A stretch of DNA of 64,000 nucleotides from Pirellulales bacterium (GCA_028289405.1 JANQPP010000109.1:177835-241834), one strand, 5' to 3'. Positions 50,466 through 59,446 are shown, counted from the stretch's first letter. Notes: a model not told the origin generated them from the letters alone. Numbers and translations: made by a program.

Positions 50466-51767
50466 ATGCCGATCAAGCAACATTCATCGTGGCTGGCCGT
50501 GTGCGCGGCATTCCTTTACCTGGTCGCCAGTGCCGTGGCCCAAGAGCACCAGCCTTTCGCCCCCATCGACTACGACGAAGACTTCCAAGCTTTCGAGCCC
50601 TACTACCCGTCCGACTACGGGAGCCCCTCGATCGCCCGGGAAGGCTACTTCTTCAACTACGAGCGGTTCGTGATGTTCATCTCGCCGCCGGACCAGTCGC
50701 CCATCGGCAACGGTGATGTCGGCTCACCGCTGGTCGCAACCGGAAGCGGATTCCGAACGCAGACAAATTCCCACAGCAACGGCATCCTTTCCTCGGATGA
50801 TGCTTGGGGCAACCGTTACGAATTGGGATATGTCACGGACCGACAAGGTTGGCTGGTGAGTGTTCTCGACGGCCAAGAACAGGACCAATTGCTCCAAGTC
50901 AACAATCTGGACGTGACCTTTCAGGACCAGTTCGTCACCGGCAGCGTGATCCCTTTGGCCACGTTGCTCAGCGGCTTCATTGATCTTAACGGTGATGGAG
51001 TCGACGACAACATCACAGGAATCACCGACATTCCAGGTACCTCCGGTCGATTCACGGGCGTTCCTCCGGCCCTGATCAATGATCCGGCCCTGTATGACGA
51101 CACCGATCTGGCCCGATTGGCCGTGACCTACGATTCGGCGATTATTCGCAACAAGTCGTACATGGATGGCGTGGAGCTGATGAAGCTGCACGTTTCGCGG
51201 CCCCTCTACCATGGTGGCATCATCGAGTTCCAATACGGAGTGAGATATCTCAAGTTCCGGGACCGCTTCGTGGTCACCGCCACCGGCGGAGTGCTGGGAG
51301 ACAGTTTCTGGAACACGCTCGCGGACAATAACATCGTGGGTCCGCAGTTCGGTCTGAAATGGTACCACCGCAAGGGACGTTGGACGATCACTTCCGAGAA
51401 TCGCTTCTTGGCCGGCTTTGACATCCAAAACATCAAGCAAACCATCGGGCTGGGAAGCAACATCATTCCCGTGGGCGCGGGGCTACGGCCCGCGAATCAG
51501 CTCGCCTTCTTCGATCCCATCGAGGCCAACGCGGACGAAAGCACGACGACCTTCGCGCCTTCTTTCGAGGTACGGCTGATCATCAGCTACAACGTCACGG
51601 CGGACTTCGCTCTCAGGGCCGGCTACACGGGCTACTATGCGTGGGGCGTCGCGCGTGCCAGCAATCTGGTGCAGTACGACCTGCCGGCGATGGGGCTGAA
51701 TTTGTCCAACAACCGGGAAGGTTTGTTGGCCAACATGGTCACCTTCGGTGTGGAATGGAATCGATAG
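50466..51767 (+). CDS. BBP7-family outer-membrane beta-barrel protein
   Basis: A 433-residue protein starting at ATG 50466 with a signal peptide to about residue 25. The rest alternates short hydrophobic and aromatic beta-strands, with recurring FGLKWYH, YGVRYLKF and AGYTGYYAWGVAR, in keeping with a barrel of about twelve to sixteen strands. The final FGVEWNR ends in Arg after aromatic residues rather than Phe. The general pattern matches the planctomycete BBP7 outer-membrane group (PF07585-like). A calcium-like DLNGDGVDDNITG stretch occurs near 176-188. It probably forms a channel or anchors in the outer membrane. Its end is only about 110 bases from the convergent end of the Cys-rich gene. 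Confidence 0.83.
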   Translation: MPIKQHSSWLAVCAAFLYLVASAVAQEHQPFAPIDYDEDFQAFEPYYPSDYGSPSIAREGYFFNYERFVMFISPPDQSPIGNGDVGSPLVATGSGFRTQTNSHSNGILSSDDAWGNRYELGYVTDRQGWLVSVLDGQEQDQLLQVNNLDVTFQDQFVTGSVIPLATLLSGFIDLNGDGVDDNITGITDIPGTSGRFTGVPPALINDPALYDDTDLARLAVTYDSAIIRNKSYMDGVELMKLHVSRPLYHGGIIEFQYGVRYLKFRDRFVVTATGGVLGDSFWNTLADNNIVGPQFGLKWYHRKGRWTITSENRFLAGFDIQNIKQTIGLGSNIIPVGAGLRPANQLAFFDPIEANADESTTTFAPSFEVRLIISYNVTADFALRAGYTGYYAWGVARASNLVQYDLPAMGLNLSNNREGLLANMVTFGVEWNR

Positions 51768-51814
51768 TGACGCGGCGTCGATTGCCGCTCGTCGATACGC
51801 TTGTCCAACTAACG

Positions 51815-51849
51815 AAAAAAGCCTGCCCGCGCCGAAGCACGAGCAGGCT
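51815..51849 (-). terminator. Strong intrinsic terminator with UUCG tetraloop
   Basis: Read on the minus strand, a thirteen-base-pair stem (AGCCTGC with TCGTGC pairing to GCGCGG and GCAGGCT, two G:U pairs) closes on a TTCG tetraloop and is followed by a T-run ending TTTTTTC. It lies 31 bases beyond the stop of the Cys-rich gene, in the right orientation to end its transcript. The A-run on the plus side could also serve the convergent barrel gene more weakly. Confidence 0.88.
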
Positions 51850-51879
51850 CAAGGGCCGTCGCCGATGTTTCGTCAATAC

Positions 51880-52569
51880 TTAGCGATGACGCGCAACGCG
51901 GCCGCTAGTGGGAATCACGAAGCCCTTGCGTTGGAGCGAAGCCGAGGGGTCGGGCATGGGAGCGGGAGGCATGGGAGCCGCTTCGTCCGCTTCATGGACC
52001 GTGCCGCCTTCGCCGCCATAGCTCACGCTACCACCACCGCAGCAGGAGCTCGCCGTGGAGCAGCAAGACGAGGCCGGCTTGCAGCAGCGATTGTGATGCT
52101 TGAACAATCCGGCCAACAGGCCGCCGCAGTGCCGCTTCTTGCTGCAGCACGAGACGGGCTCACAGCAGGAAGGTTCAGGCTCGCAGCAGGACGGCTCGGG
52201 ATCGCAGCAGGAAGTTTCGCAGCAGGACGATTTCTTGCAGCGATTGCAGGTCAAATCAAACAAACCATGCAGGCCGTCGAACAGTCCGCAACGCTTGCTG
52301 CAGCACGAGCTGGCGCAGCAATCCGCCGGCTCGCAGCAGGAAGGCTCGGGCTCACAACAACTCGGTTCCGGTTCGCAACAGGCGGGTTCTGGGTCACAAC
52401 AAGATGGTTCCGGTTCACAGCAGGTGGGTTCCGGCTCGCAGCACGTCGGCTGGCAGCAGCTTCCGTGGTGGCGCAACCCAAGCATCTGTTCCAGTAGCTC
52501 AAACCCAAAGCTCTGGCTACAGAGGCCTACGCTGACCGCGAGCGCTCCGATCCAAATGTTCCATTTCAT
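51880..52569 (-). CDS. Cysteine-repeat secreted protein (CCEPEPS-type repeats)
   Basis: A 229-residue protein starting at the ATG at 52567-52569. Residues 1-22 form a signal peptide. About 39 Cys, almost all in CC pairs, are arranged as heptads of the CCEPEPS/T type: block 1 (residues 38-85) and block 2 (116-142). Each block is followed by a similar module: CGLFDGLHGLFDLTCNRC (94-111) and CGGLLAGLFKHHNRCC (148-163). The protein therefore looks duplicated internally. A Gly/Ser/Ala/Pro tail ends in RHR. The composition suggests an oxidised, disulfide-cross-linked extracellular or cell-wall protein, or a metal binder. Its own terminator at 51815-51849 argues for substantial expression. Confidence 0.82.
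   Translation of the reverse strand: MKWNIWIGALAVSVGLCSQSFGFELLEQMLGLRHHGSCCQPTCCEPEPTCCEPEPSCCDPEPACCEPEPSCCEPEPSCCEPADCCASSCCSKRCGLFDGLHGLFDLTCNRCKKSSCCETSCCDPEPSCCEPEPSCCEPVSCCSKKRHCGGLLAGLFKHHNRCCKPASSCCSTASSCCGGGSVSYGGEGGTVHEADEAAPMPPAPMPDPSASLQRKGFVIPTSGRVARHR
52150..52456. repeat. Tandem 21-bp coding repeats within the Cys-rich gene
   Basis: Two clusters of 21-base units encode the CCEPEPS heptads: one roughly 52315-52456 (N-terminal block) and one roughly 52150-52225 (C-terminal block). Units differ at many third positions, which suggests the copies are old or under protein-level selection rather than a recent slippage product. Confidence 0.7.
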
Positions 52570-53221
52570 CGAGCAACGTCTCCTTTAAGATGGAACCACA
52601 AGCACGCGATGACCAAGGAGGTTTGCACGGAGCTTGCCTTTCTCGCTAGGCGAATCCCGTCCAATCCCTTGTCCTTTTCCCAGGCAACCTCATTGGTGGT
52701 GAAAGTTGCGGTTAACACTGCGAGGTCGGACCGCGTATGTGGCTCACCCAATCTCCTGCGCCAGGACCAGTCGAGCCGTTCCATGACTCGATCAATCCGA
52801 TCCGGTTCCCCTGACGCGCTCTCTCCATGCTTGTTCAGCATGCCACACTCGTGAGCAACATGAGTGCTATCGGCCCGTGAAACGAATTGCCTTGAGTGCT
52901 CCGAAGTATTTTCACGCAAGTAGCTTAGGTAAATCGTTACGCAAAGATTGCCGCCCGCATAAAGCTGCGCGATTGTGACGGTCGCACCGCACGCACTCCC
53001 AACGCAATCGGTCGGACCGGCAGCGGCGGAGCGAATTGTGGGATATTCCGCTGGTTTTGGCCTACACGCCTGTGCCCGCAGCGCGCGATGCACGCCGCAG
53101 GGCTGGACCAGAAAACGGGCCAGTCGATATGATGAAATTGGTGCCCTTGAACGGTCGGGCAAGGCCGTGCGGGGAGCGACAGACGCTATGTTGATTTAGG
53201 CCGCTAGACCATAGGTGCGCG
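52570..53221. other. Gene-free region before the cupin gene
   Basis: About 650 bases. A 198-residue antisense frame at 52566-53162 overlaps the start of the Cys-rich gene and lacks protein-like composition, so it is rejected. The part next to 52569 likely holds the promoter of the Cys-rich gene, the far end that of the cupin gene. No RNA gene was recognised. Confidence 0.4.
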
Positions 53222-53590
53222 ATGTCGGTGCAACAACGTCGCTGGGAATTGGTGAGCTTTGACGATCTCGAAGGGACCCCCTGTCCTTGTGGCGTGGCTC
53301 GGAGGGCGTTCACGGAATCGGCGGATTTTCCCGGCACAATCCATCGCACTCAGATTTCCCAAGACGCACGCCTTCACTATCACAAACGCTTGACAGAGAT
53401 TTACTACTTCCTCGAATGTGATTCCCAGGCTCAAATGGAACTGGACCACGAAATCATTCCCGTCCAACCCGGTGCCTGCCTGTTGATTCCCCCGGGAGTG
53501 CGGCATCGCGCGCTAGGGAATATGACAGTGCTGATCGTCTGCCTGCCCAAATTTGATCCCCAGGACGAGTGGTTCGATGAGGGCGATTGA
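53222..53590 (+). CDS. Small cupin-domain protein
   Basis: A 122-residue protein from ATG 53222, with AGGTG upstream. Cupin motif 1 is seen in DARLHYHKRLTEIYYFLEC (two His and one Glu, the metal set), and motif 2 in GACLLIPPGVRHRALG (with His). The start has a CPCGVARRAF stretch. Cupins of this size may be isomerases, dioxygenases or sugar-binding proteins; the reaction is unknown. It begins the short same-strand run with the two PQQ-like propellers and the receiver-like protein (gap to the next start 144 bases). No signal peptide, so cytoplasmic. Confidence 0.87.
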   Translation: MSVQQRRWELVSFDDLEGTPCPCGVARRAFTESADFPGTIHRTQISQDARLHYHKRLTEIYYFLECDSQAQMELDHEIIPVQPGACLLIPPGVRHRALGNMTVLIVCLPKFDPQDEWFDEGD

Positions 53591-53734
53591 CCGCCCGGCA
53601 GCATCTTCTCCCAATGTCATCCTAATCACTCCTTGCCAGGGCGTTCCTTGCGATGCGACCGTTAGAGTCGTATCTTGAAGTAGCTGCAATCCCGCCTGAT
53701 ATTCCTGACCCGCTTTTCTCCGTGAGAACCCTCG

Positions 53735-56017
53735 ATGACGAAGCGCATATCGATACTGGCTCGCGCCCATTTCCCACTGCCTTGTTTATGGCTTTTGGTC
53801 GCCTGTATGGCGTTCGGGGGCTGGGTGCCGGCGAATGCCGCGAGCGACCCTGCCGACTGGCCAAATTGGAGAGGTCCGGGACAAGACCGCAAATCTCCGG
53901 CTGCCAACCTCCCCGTGAAGTGGAATCCACGCGGCGGAGCGGGAAGCAACGTCCTTTGGGCCAATGAGGAGGCTGCGGGCATTTCCTCGCCCATCGTCAT
54001 GAATGGCCGGTTGTACACCCTCGTACGCACCGACCATGACACGATCTTGGATGCTGAAAAAGTCCTCTGTTTGGACGCCACGACGGGCGAAAAGCTGTGG
54101 GAAAATCGCTTCAATGCCTATCTCACCGACGTGCCACCGGAGCGGGTGGGATGGTCCTCCTGTGTGGGAGATCCGGAGACGGGACGGATCTACGCGCTCG
54201 GCGTGTGCGGTTACTTCTCCTGCATCGACGGGGAAACTGGTGAAACGATTTGGTCCCGCTCGTTATTCGAGGAATTCGGCCTGTTGAGCACTTACGGAGG
54301 CCGCACGAACTTTCCCGTGATCTTCGAAGATTTAGTGATTATCAGCGCGGTGATGATCAATTGGGGGGAAAACGCCCGGCCCAACCATACGTTTCTCGCC
54401 ATGGACAAAGCTACTGGTGAGACCATGTGGTTCCAGGGGACACGTCCTTTGCCGGATGACACGACCTACAGCACCCCCACGCTGACGGTGATCGATGGCC
54501 AGCAAGCCATGGTTTTCGGAGCGGGAGATGGCCAAGTCTGGGCGTTTCAGCCCCGTACCGGCGTCCCTTTGTGGAACTATCAGCTTTCCGAACGCGGCTT
54601 GTGGGTCTCGCCCTTGGTCGTGAACAACAACGTATACATGGCCCATAGCGAGGAGAACATCGACACCACGGCGATGGGTGCCATCGTCGCCATCGATGGC
54701 ACGCTGTCGGGCGACATCACGGCCACGGGCGCCAAGTGGAAGGCGTTGGAAATGCAGGTGGGCCGCGGCGCGCCCCTTTTGATTGATGGCCGGATCTACG
54801 CGGCGGATATTTCCGGCAGCTTGCATGTTCACGACGCGGAAACCGGCGAACCGGTCTGCCGCCCGATTCGTCTCGTGGGAACCGCCACATTTTCCGCCCC
54901 ACTCTATGTGGATGGAAAGCTCTACATTTGCACGACTTCCGGATGGAATGTGCTTGAGCCGACGCCGGACGGAGCCAAACTCATCCAGCGCATGCGTTTT
55001 CCACGACAAGACACTCCCGTGATGGCCTCTCCCATCGCCGCGCACGGCCGGTTGTACGTCTCCACCGCTGCCGCTTTGTATTGCATCGCGGAGGAGGGGC
55101 AAGTACCTGTTTCGTCGGTGGAAACGCCAAGCGAAAAACCTGCGGAAGAACCGATCGGTGACAATCGACAGGTAGCCCATTTGCAGGTCATTCCCGCCGA
55201 ATCCATCATGCGGCCCGGTACCCAGCAAAAATACCGGGTCAAGACTTTTAACGACCGTGGACAGCTCTTGGGCGAAAGCGAAGCGGAGTTCAGCGTCGAG
55301 GGCGTGGGCCAGGTCTCGACAGATGGCTCATATTCAGTCCCCGGGGATTCGGGACATGCCGCGGCGACCGTCCAAGCCACCGTGGATGGCGTCACCGGCA
55401 CCGCGCGAGTCCGCATCTTTCCTCCGCTCCCTTGGAAATTCGATTTCAACGATATTTCTTTGGGTGGACCGCGCAATCAAGGTGAACCGCCCGTCACGTG
55501 GATCGGCATGCGATATCGTCACGCCATTCGGGACGTCGACGGGGAGCGGGTCATGGTCAAAGTCACGACCATTCCCAAGGGAAGCCGCAGCCAGGGGGTC
55601 ATCGGCCCTCCCGACATGCACGACTATACGATCCAAGCGGACGTGCGCGGCGCTGGTTCGGGCGATCAAATTCCAGACATCGGTCTTATTGCCCAACGGT
55701 ATATCGTGGAGATGCGGGGAGCCCATCAAGAGCTGCAAATCCGCACCTGGAATTCCCGCTTGCGAATGGCCAAAACGATTTCGTTTTCCTGGGAGCCCAA
55801 CGTTTGGTACACGATGAAGTTCAGCGCCTCCGCGCTGGGTGACAGGGCCGTGTTGCGGACCAAAATTTGGAAACGGGATGAAGCCGAGCCCGACGAATGG
55901 ACCTTGGTGGCGGAAGATCCTAGCCCCAATTTGGTCGGTAGCCCCGGCTTCTTCGGCAATGCCACCACGGCGGAGGTCTATTACGACAACGTCATCGTCA
56001 CCACGAACGATTCTTAA
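53735..56017 (+). CDS. Secreted PQQ-type beta-propeller protein with C-terminal beta domains
   Basis: A 760-residue protein from ATG 53735; residues 10-36 are a signal peptide. The first part (about 40-460) repeats the PQQ/tryptophan-docking pattern, WPNWRGPGQDRKS then repeated aGRLYt...DatTGeklWe blades. From about residue 485 an Ig-like domain follows (VIPAESIMRPGTQQKYRV, VTGTARVRI), and then a concanavalin/LamG-like domain (about 565-760). Whether PQQ is bound is doubtful, as many planctomycete members are PQQ-like without the cofactor. The second propeller gene follows after 115 bases on the same strand. Role probably in outer-membrane or extracellular substrate handling. Confidence 0.87.
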   Translation: MTKRISILARAHFPLPCLWLLVACMAFGGWVPANAASDPADWPNWRGPGQDRKSPAANLPVKWNPRGGAGSNVLWANEEAAGISSPIVMNGRLYTLVRTDHDTILDAEKVLCLDATTGEKLWENRFNAYLTDVPPERVGWSSCVGDPETGRIYALGVCGYFSCIDGETGETIWSRSLFEEFGLLSTYGGRTNFPVIFEDLVIISAVMINWGENARPNHTFLAMDKATGETMWFQGTRPLPDDTTYSTPTLTVIDGQQAMVFGAGDGQVWAFQPRTGVPLWNYQLSERGLWVSPLVVNNNVYMAHSEENIDTTAMGAIVAIDGTLSGDITATGAKWKALEMQVGRGAPLLIDGRIYAADISGSLHVHDAETGEPVCRPIRLVGTATFSAPLYVDGKLYICTTSGWNVLEPTPDGAKLIQRMRFPRQDTPVMASPIAAHGRLYVSTAAALYCIAEEGQVPVSSVETPSEKPAEEPIGDNRQVAHLQVIPAESIMRPGTQQKYRVKTFNDRGQLLGESEAEFSVEGVGQVSTDGSYSVPGDSGHAAATVQATVDGVTGTARVRIFPPLPWKFDFNDISLGGPRNQGEPPVTWIGMRYRHAIRDVDGERVMVKVTTIPKGSRSQGVIGPPDMHDYTIQADVRGAGSGDQIPDIGLIAQRYIVEMRGAHQELQIRTWNSRLRMAKTISFSWEPNVWYTMKFSASALGDRAVLRTKIWKRDEAEPDEWTLVAEDPSPNLVGSPGFFGNATTAEVYYDNVIVTTNDS

Positions 56018-56132
56018 CCGTGTCTGGATACTAGGAAGCGCTTACTAGCATAAAGCTTATGGGGCCATCCCAAACGAATCCGCTCGATCAAAAAAAATCC
56101 TTCATTCTGGCGAAAATCGGAGCAGAAATATC

Positions 56133-57884
56133 ATGATGCGTCGTTGTTCTTATTCGGTCCCGCTGGCCGTCTTGGCCGTGGCCACGGTGAGCTTTTGGGT
56201 ATTTTCTACGCGGGTCCATGGCGAGAAACATTTTTCGCCAGAAGCGGAACGTACGCAGCCTTCGGTCCACGCCCAAGCCGTGAGCCTGCGGGCGGGAGTG
56301 GTTCCTACCCGTGAGTGGCCGCAATGGGGAGGAGACAGTACGCGAAACAATACTCCCGTCGCCAAAAACCTCCTCACGGACTGGGATCCCGGAAAGTTTG
56401 ATTACAAAACGGGCGAATGGGATGCCTCTTCCGCCCGAAACATCAAATGGGTCGCGAATCTCGGCTCGCAAAGTTACGGCAATCCCGTGATCGCTGAGGG
56501 CAAGGTCTACGTCGGCACCAATAACGGCGCCGGATATCTGGAGCGGTATCCCTCCAGCGTGGACCTCGGCTGCCTGGTCTGCTTCCGCGAGGAAGACGGC
56601 AAATTTCTCTGGCAGCATTCCAGCGAAAAGCTTTCCACCGGACGGGTTCACGATTGGCCTTTGCAAGGCATTTGTTGCGCTCCGCTCGTTGAAGGGGAGC
56701 GGCTCTGGTTCGTGAGCAGCAGAGGCGAGGTTGTTTGTGTGGATACGGAAGGTTTCTACGACGGAGAGAACGACGGCCCATACCAGGACGAGGTCTCTGA
56801 GGCCGAAAACGAAGCGGACACCATTTGGGTGCTGGACATGATGGGCGAACTTGGCGTCTCGCAACACAATATGTGCAGTTGTTCCGTTACGGCGGCAGGC
56901 GATATTCTTTTCGTCAATACCTCCAATGGCGTGGATGCCGGGCACGAAAGCTTGCCCTCCCCCATGGCGCCCAGCTTCATCGCCGTGGACAAAAATACGG
57001 GCGAAGTCTTGTGGACCGACAATTCTCCCGGTGAAAACGTGCTGCACGGGCAATGGTCTTCGCCTTCATTCGCCGTGATCGACGGCGTGCCCCAGGCCAT
57101 TTTCGGTGCGGGTGATGGCTGGGTTTATAGCTTTCTCGGCGAAAAGACCGAGGACGGAAAAGCGAAATTGCTGTGGAAGTTTGATTGCAATCCCAAGACC
57201 TCCGTGTACAAGCTTTACGGCGCCACTCGCAACCACATCATCGGTACTCCGGTCGTCTATGACGGCCTTGTATACGTAGGCGTGGGAGAGGACCCGGAAC
57301 ATGGCGACGGAGAGGGCCACCTTTGGTGCATCGACCCCACCAAGCGTGGTGACGTCAGCCCGCAGTTGGTTTTCAACTTCGATTCTCCCAATCCAGACGA
57401 GCCGATTGCTCACAAGCGGATTCAAGCTTGCGTGCCGGAAGAAGGGGACGTGGCCCGCGATAATCCGAACTCCGCCGCCGTTTGGCATTACACCGCTTAC
57501 GACCTGAATGGAGACGGGCAGACGGAGGATGATTTTGAGGAAAACATGCACCGCACCTGCGGCACGGTCGCCATCAAGGACGGCCTGCTGTTTGTCGCCG
57601 ATTTCAGTGGGCTGTTCCATTGCCTCGACGTCAAGACGGGAATTCCATACTGGACCTACGACATGTTCGCCGCCGCTTGGAGCTCCCCTCTCATTGCCGA
57701 CGACAAGGTTTACGTCGGAGACGAGGATGGCGACATCACCATCTTCAAGCTTGCCAAAGAGATGGAAATTATCAACGAAGTCAACATGGGGAACGCGGTC
57801 TACACCACGCCTGTCGTCGCGGACAACGTGCTTTACATCGCCAACAAGAGCCACCTGTTCGCGATCGAACAGGCCGGCAATTGA
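56133..57884 (+). CDS. Secreted PQQ-type beta-propeller protein
   Basis: A 583-residue protein from ATG 56133 (or the next Met codon at 56136). The signal peptide covers residues 1-30. The whole mature chain is a PQQ-like propeller: REWPQWGGDSTRNNTPVAKN, NIKWVANLGSQSYGNPVIAEGKVYVGT, then GDGWVYSFLGE, and GLFHCLDVKTGIPYWTYDMF with the DxxTG-like blade motif. It carries more Cys (GICCAPLV, MCSCSVTAAGD) than its upstream neighbour and lacks that protein's Ig and LamG-like domains. The two are related but clearly different genes, not a recent duplication. The receiver-like gene starts 110 bases after its stop. Confidence 0.87.
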   Translation: MMRRCSYSVPLAVLAVATVSFWVFSTRVHGEKHFSPEAERTQPSVHAQAVSLRAGVVPTREWPQWGGDSTRNNTPVAKNLLTDWDPGKFDYKTGEWDASSARNIKWVANLGSQSYGNPVIAEGKVYVGTNNGAGYLERYPSSVDLGCLVCFREEDGKFLWQHSSEKLSTGRVHDWPLQGICCAPLVEGERLWFVSSRGEVVCVDTEGFYDGENDGPYQDEVSEAENEADTIWVLDMMGELGVSQHNMCSCSVTAAGDILFVNTSNGVDAGHESLPSPMAPSFIAVDKNTGEVLWTDNSPGENVLHGQWSSPSFAVIDGVPQAIFGAGDGWVYSFLGEKTEDGKAKLLWKFDCNPKTSVYKLYGATRNHIIGTPVVYDGLVYVGVGEDPEHGDGEGHLWCIDPTKRGDVSPQLVFNFDSPNPDEPIAHKRIQACVPEEGDVARDNPNSAAVWHYTAYDLNGDGQTEDDFEENMHRTCGTVAIKDGLLFVADFSGLFHCLDVKTGIPYWTYDMFAAAWSSPLIADDKVYVGDEDGDITIFKLAKEMEIINEVNMGNAVYTTPVVADNVLYIANKSHLFAIEQAGN

Positions 57885-57993
57885 TGAGCTAAGCCGCTTA
57901 CGGTCCGCTGGGCGCGGATGGATACCCGCTTCCATGATGAGCGGTGTGGCCGCGCCTTGGACTCGAGAATTAATTATCTGGAGAAACTTACGT

Positions 57994-58365
57994 ATGTCCA
58001 AGCGCGTGCTCGATATCGGCCAATGCGATCCCGATCATTCCAGCATTCGCCGTTATCTCACGGAAAAATTCGACGCGGAAATCGATCGCGCCGAAAAGTG
58101 GGAGGATGCCGAGCCAAAGCTCAGGTCGGACACTTACGACCTCGTATTGGTTAACCGTAAGTTGGACGTCGACTACAGCGACGGGCTGGACATCATCAAA
58201 AAGGTGAAAGGAGACCCTGATCTCCAATCAACGCCGATGATGCTGGTGACCAATTTCGCCGATCATCAGGACGTAGCCGTGGCCGCCGGCGCCGAACGTG
58301 GTTTTGGTAAGTCCGAATTCGACGCACCAGAAACCTACGAACGGCTGCACCGATTTTTGACGTAA
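57994..58365 (+). CDS. Pseudo-receiver domain protein (phosphoacceptor Asp replaced by Asn)
   Basis: A 123-residue protein starting at ATG 57994, ten bases after CTGGAG. The receiver fold is readable: VLDIGQCDPDHSSIRRYL opens (Asp12, Asp14 as candidate metal acids), DLVLVNRKLD is the beta-3 strand, MMLVTNFAD gives Thr86, and GFGKSEF gives Lys106. At the expected phosphoacceptor position, beta-3 end, is Asn54 where Asp is normal. It is therefore unlikely to be phosphorylated by the usual mechanism and may be a protein-interaction module. It lacks an output domain. It sits 110 bases after the propeller gene and convergent with ThuA; no kinase is near. Confidence 0.8.
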   Translation: MSKRVLDIGQCDPDHSSIRRYLTEKFDAEIDRAEKWEDAEPKLRSDTYDLVLVNRKLDVDYSDGLDIIKKVKGDPDLQSTPMMLVTNFADHQDVAVAAGAERGFGKSEFDAPETYERLHRFLT

Positions 58366-58402
58366 TCGGTGCGTGCCCAATTGCATTGCTTGGCAGCAGG
58401 GC

Positions 58403-59446
58403 TCACTCGCTCCACAGGTGATCTCGTGGATGCACGCCTTCCTGGTAATCGCCAAAGCCGAATTCCGTCGGCTCATACTCGCCCACGATTTCCACATTGG
58501 TCCGCTCGGGGATTTTGTTCTCCATGCCCAGCCCCCAATAGCAGGCGTTGACCACCAGCCGCCGCATGCCCTCGCTAAGAAAATCCTGTGAGGCCCCCAT
58601 GGTCGTGCAAAAGGCCCGGCCCTGCTTCCCGCCTGGGAACTGGTACGTTTTCGTCCAGGCAACGGGCATCATGGGATCGTTTTTGGGGCCTTCCACGGGT
58701 ACGTCGTCCGGCTCCATACCCACGAGAACTTGCCCCAACACAAGCGGCTCGCTGTCACCCGGCAAGGGCAGATTGACTCGATAAACATCGGTGGGGCCCC
58801 AAATGTCTTCGCAGCCTTGCACGATGGGATGGCCTTCTTGGCCAGGCGCGATAATCCCCCTGGTACTCTCCTTGCCGTGCGTCCCATGATGCGCGACCCA
58901 CGTTTCTCCCAGCACGAGCCGCCCGAAGCCTCCCTTGAAACCAGCCACGTCCGACTTCCAATCCCAAGCCTCCATCACGTCATGGCCCGGGTCTTTCGGA
59001 TAGTTGAAGGCGTGCGTCGCCGTGCGGAGGCCGACAATGGGTCGCCCGGTTTGGACGTACTCCCGAATGGGCTGAAGTTGCTCCAAAGGCAAGCGGCGAA
59101 ACCGCGTGAAAAGCACCATTAGGTCCGCGTCACGCAACGCTTCCAGGCCGGGAATATTGTCCTGCAAGTCTGGTTTGATTTCGCCCGTTTCGGGATCGAT
59201 TGCGAACAGCACCGTGCATTTGAACCCGTGATGCTTGGCTAGGATTTTGCCCAACATGGGCAGTGCCTCTTCCGAACGGTATTCATCGTCCCCGCTCACG
59301 AGCATGATATGCTTTCCTTCGCCGGGTCCCTCACCGCCTTCGTAAACCACCCAAGCCAGTTCATTCTCGGCGGCCCTCGACGGAGTGGCCAAATTCATTG
59401 CCATCAAGAGGGCCAATAAAGCACAAATCGAGAAGGTGAGTCGCAT
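58403..59446 (-). CDS. ThuA-domain secreted protein
   Basis: A 347-residue protein from the ATG at 59444-59446, with a signal peptide (MRLTFSICALLALLMAMNLA, cut near SRAAE). The ThuA/glutamine-amidotransferase-like fold is visible: IMLVSGDDEYRSEEALP at 47-63, ADLMVLFTRFRRLP, GRPIVGLRTATHAF, and HHGTHGKESTRGII. ThuA proteins are linked to trehalose or other sugar utilisation in some bacteria; many planctomycetes carry secreted versions whose substrate is unknown. It faces the receiver-like gene tail-to-tail and diverges from the large gene at 59770. Confidence 0.88.
   Translation of the reverse strand: MRLTFSICALLALLMAMNLATPSRAAENELAWVVYEGGEGPGEGKHIMLVSGDDEYRSEEALPMLGKILAKHHGFKCTVLFAIDPETGEIKPDLQDNIPGLEALRDADLMVLFTRFRRLPLEQLQPIREYVQTGRPIVGLRTATHAFNYPKDPGHDVMEAWDWKSDVAGFKGGFGRLVLGETWVAHHGTHGKESTRGIIAPGQEGHPIVQGCEDIWGPTDVYRVNLPLPGDSEPLVLGQVLVGMEPDDVPVEGPKNDPMMPVAWTKTYQFPGGKQGRAFCTTMGASQDFLSEGMRRLVVNACYWGLGMENKIPERTNVEIVGEYEPTEFGFGDYQEGVHPRDHLWSE

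Noticed and set aside
52566..53162. A 198-codon minus-strand frame upstream of the Cys-rich gene
   Set aside because: It overlaps the start of the Cys-rich gene, has no ribosome-binding site or family resemblance, and is Arg/Ser-rich as expected for random frames in GC-rich DNA.
54332..55228. A 298-codon minus-strand frame
   Set aside because: Antisense to the first propeller gene; no start context or motif supports it.
56088..57053. A 321-codon minus-strand frame
   Set aside because: Antisense to the second propeller gene, no protein-like composition.
53735..57884. Recent tandem duplication of the two propeller genes
   Set aside because: The proteins share only the fold pattern; the domain content, Cys content and sequence differ, so they are not a recent duplicate.
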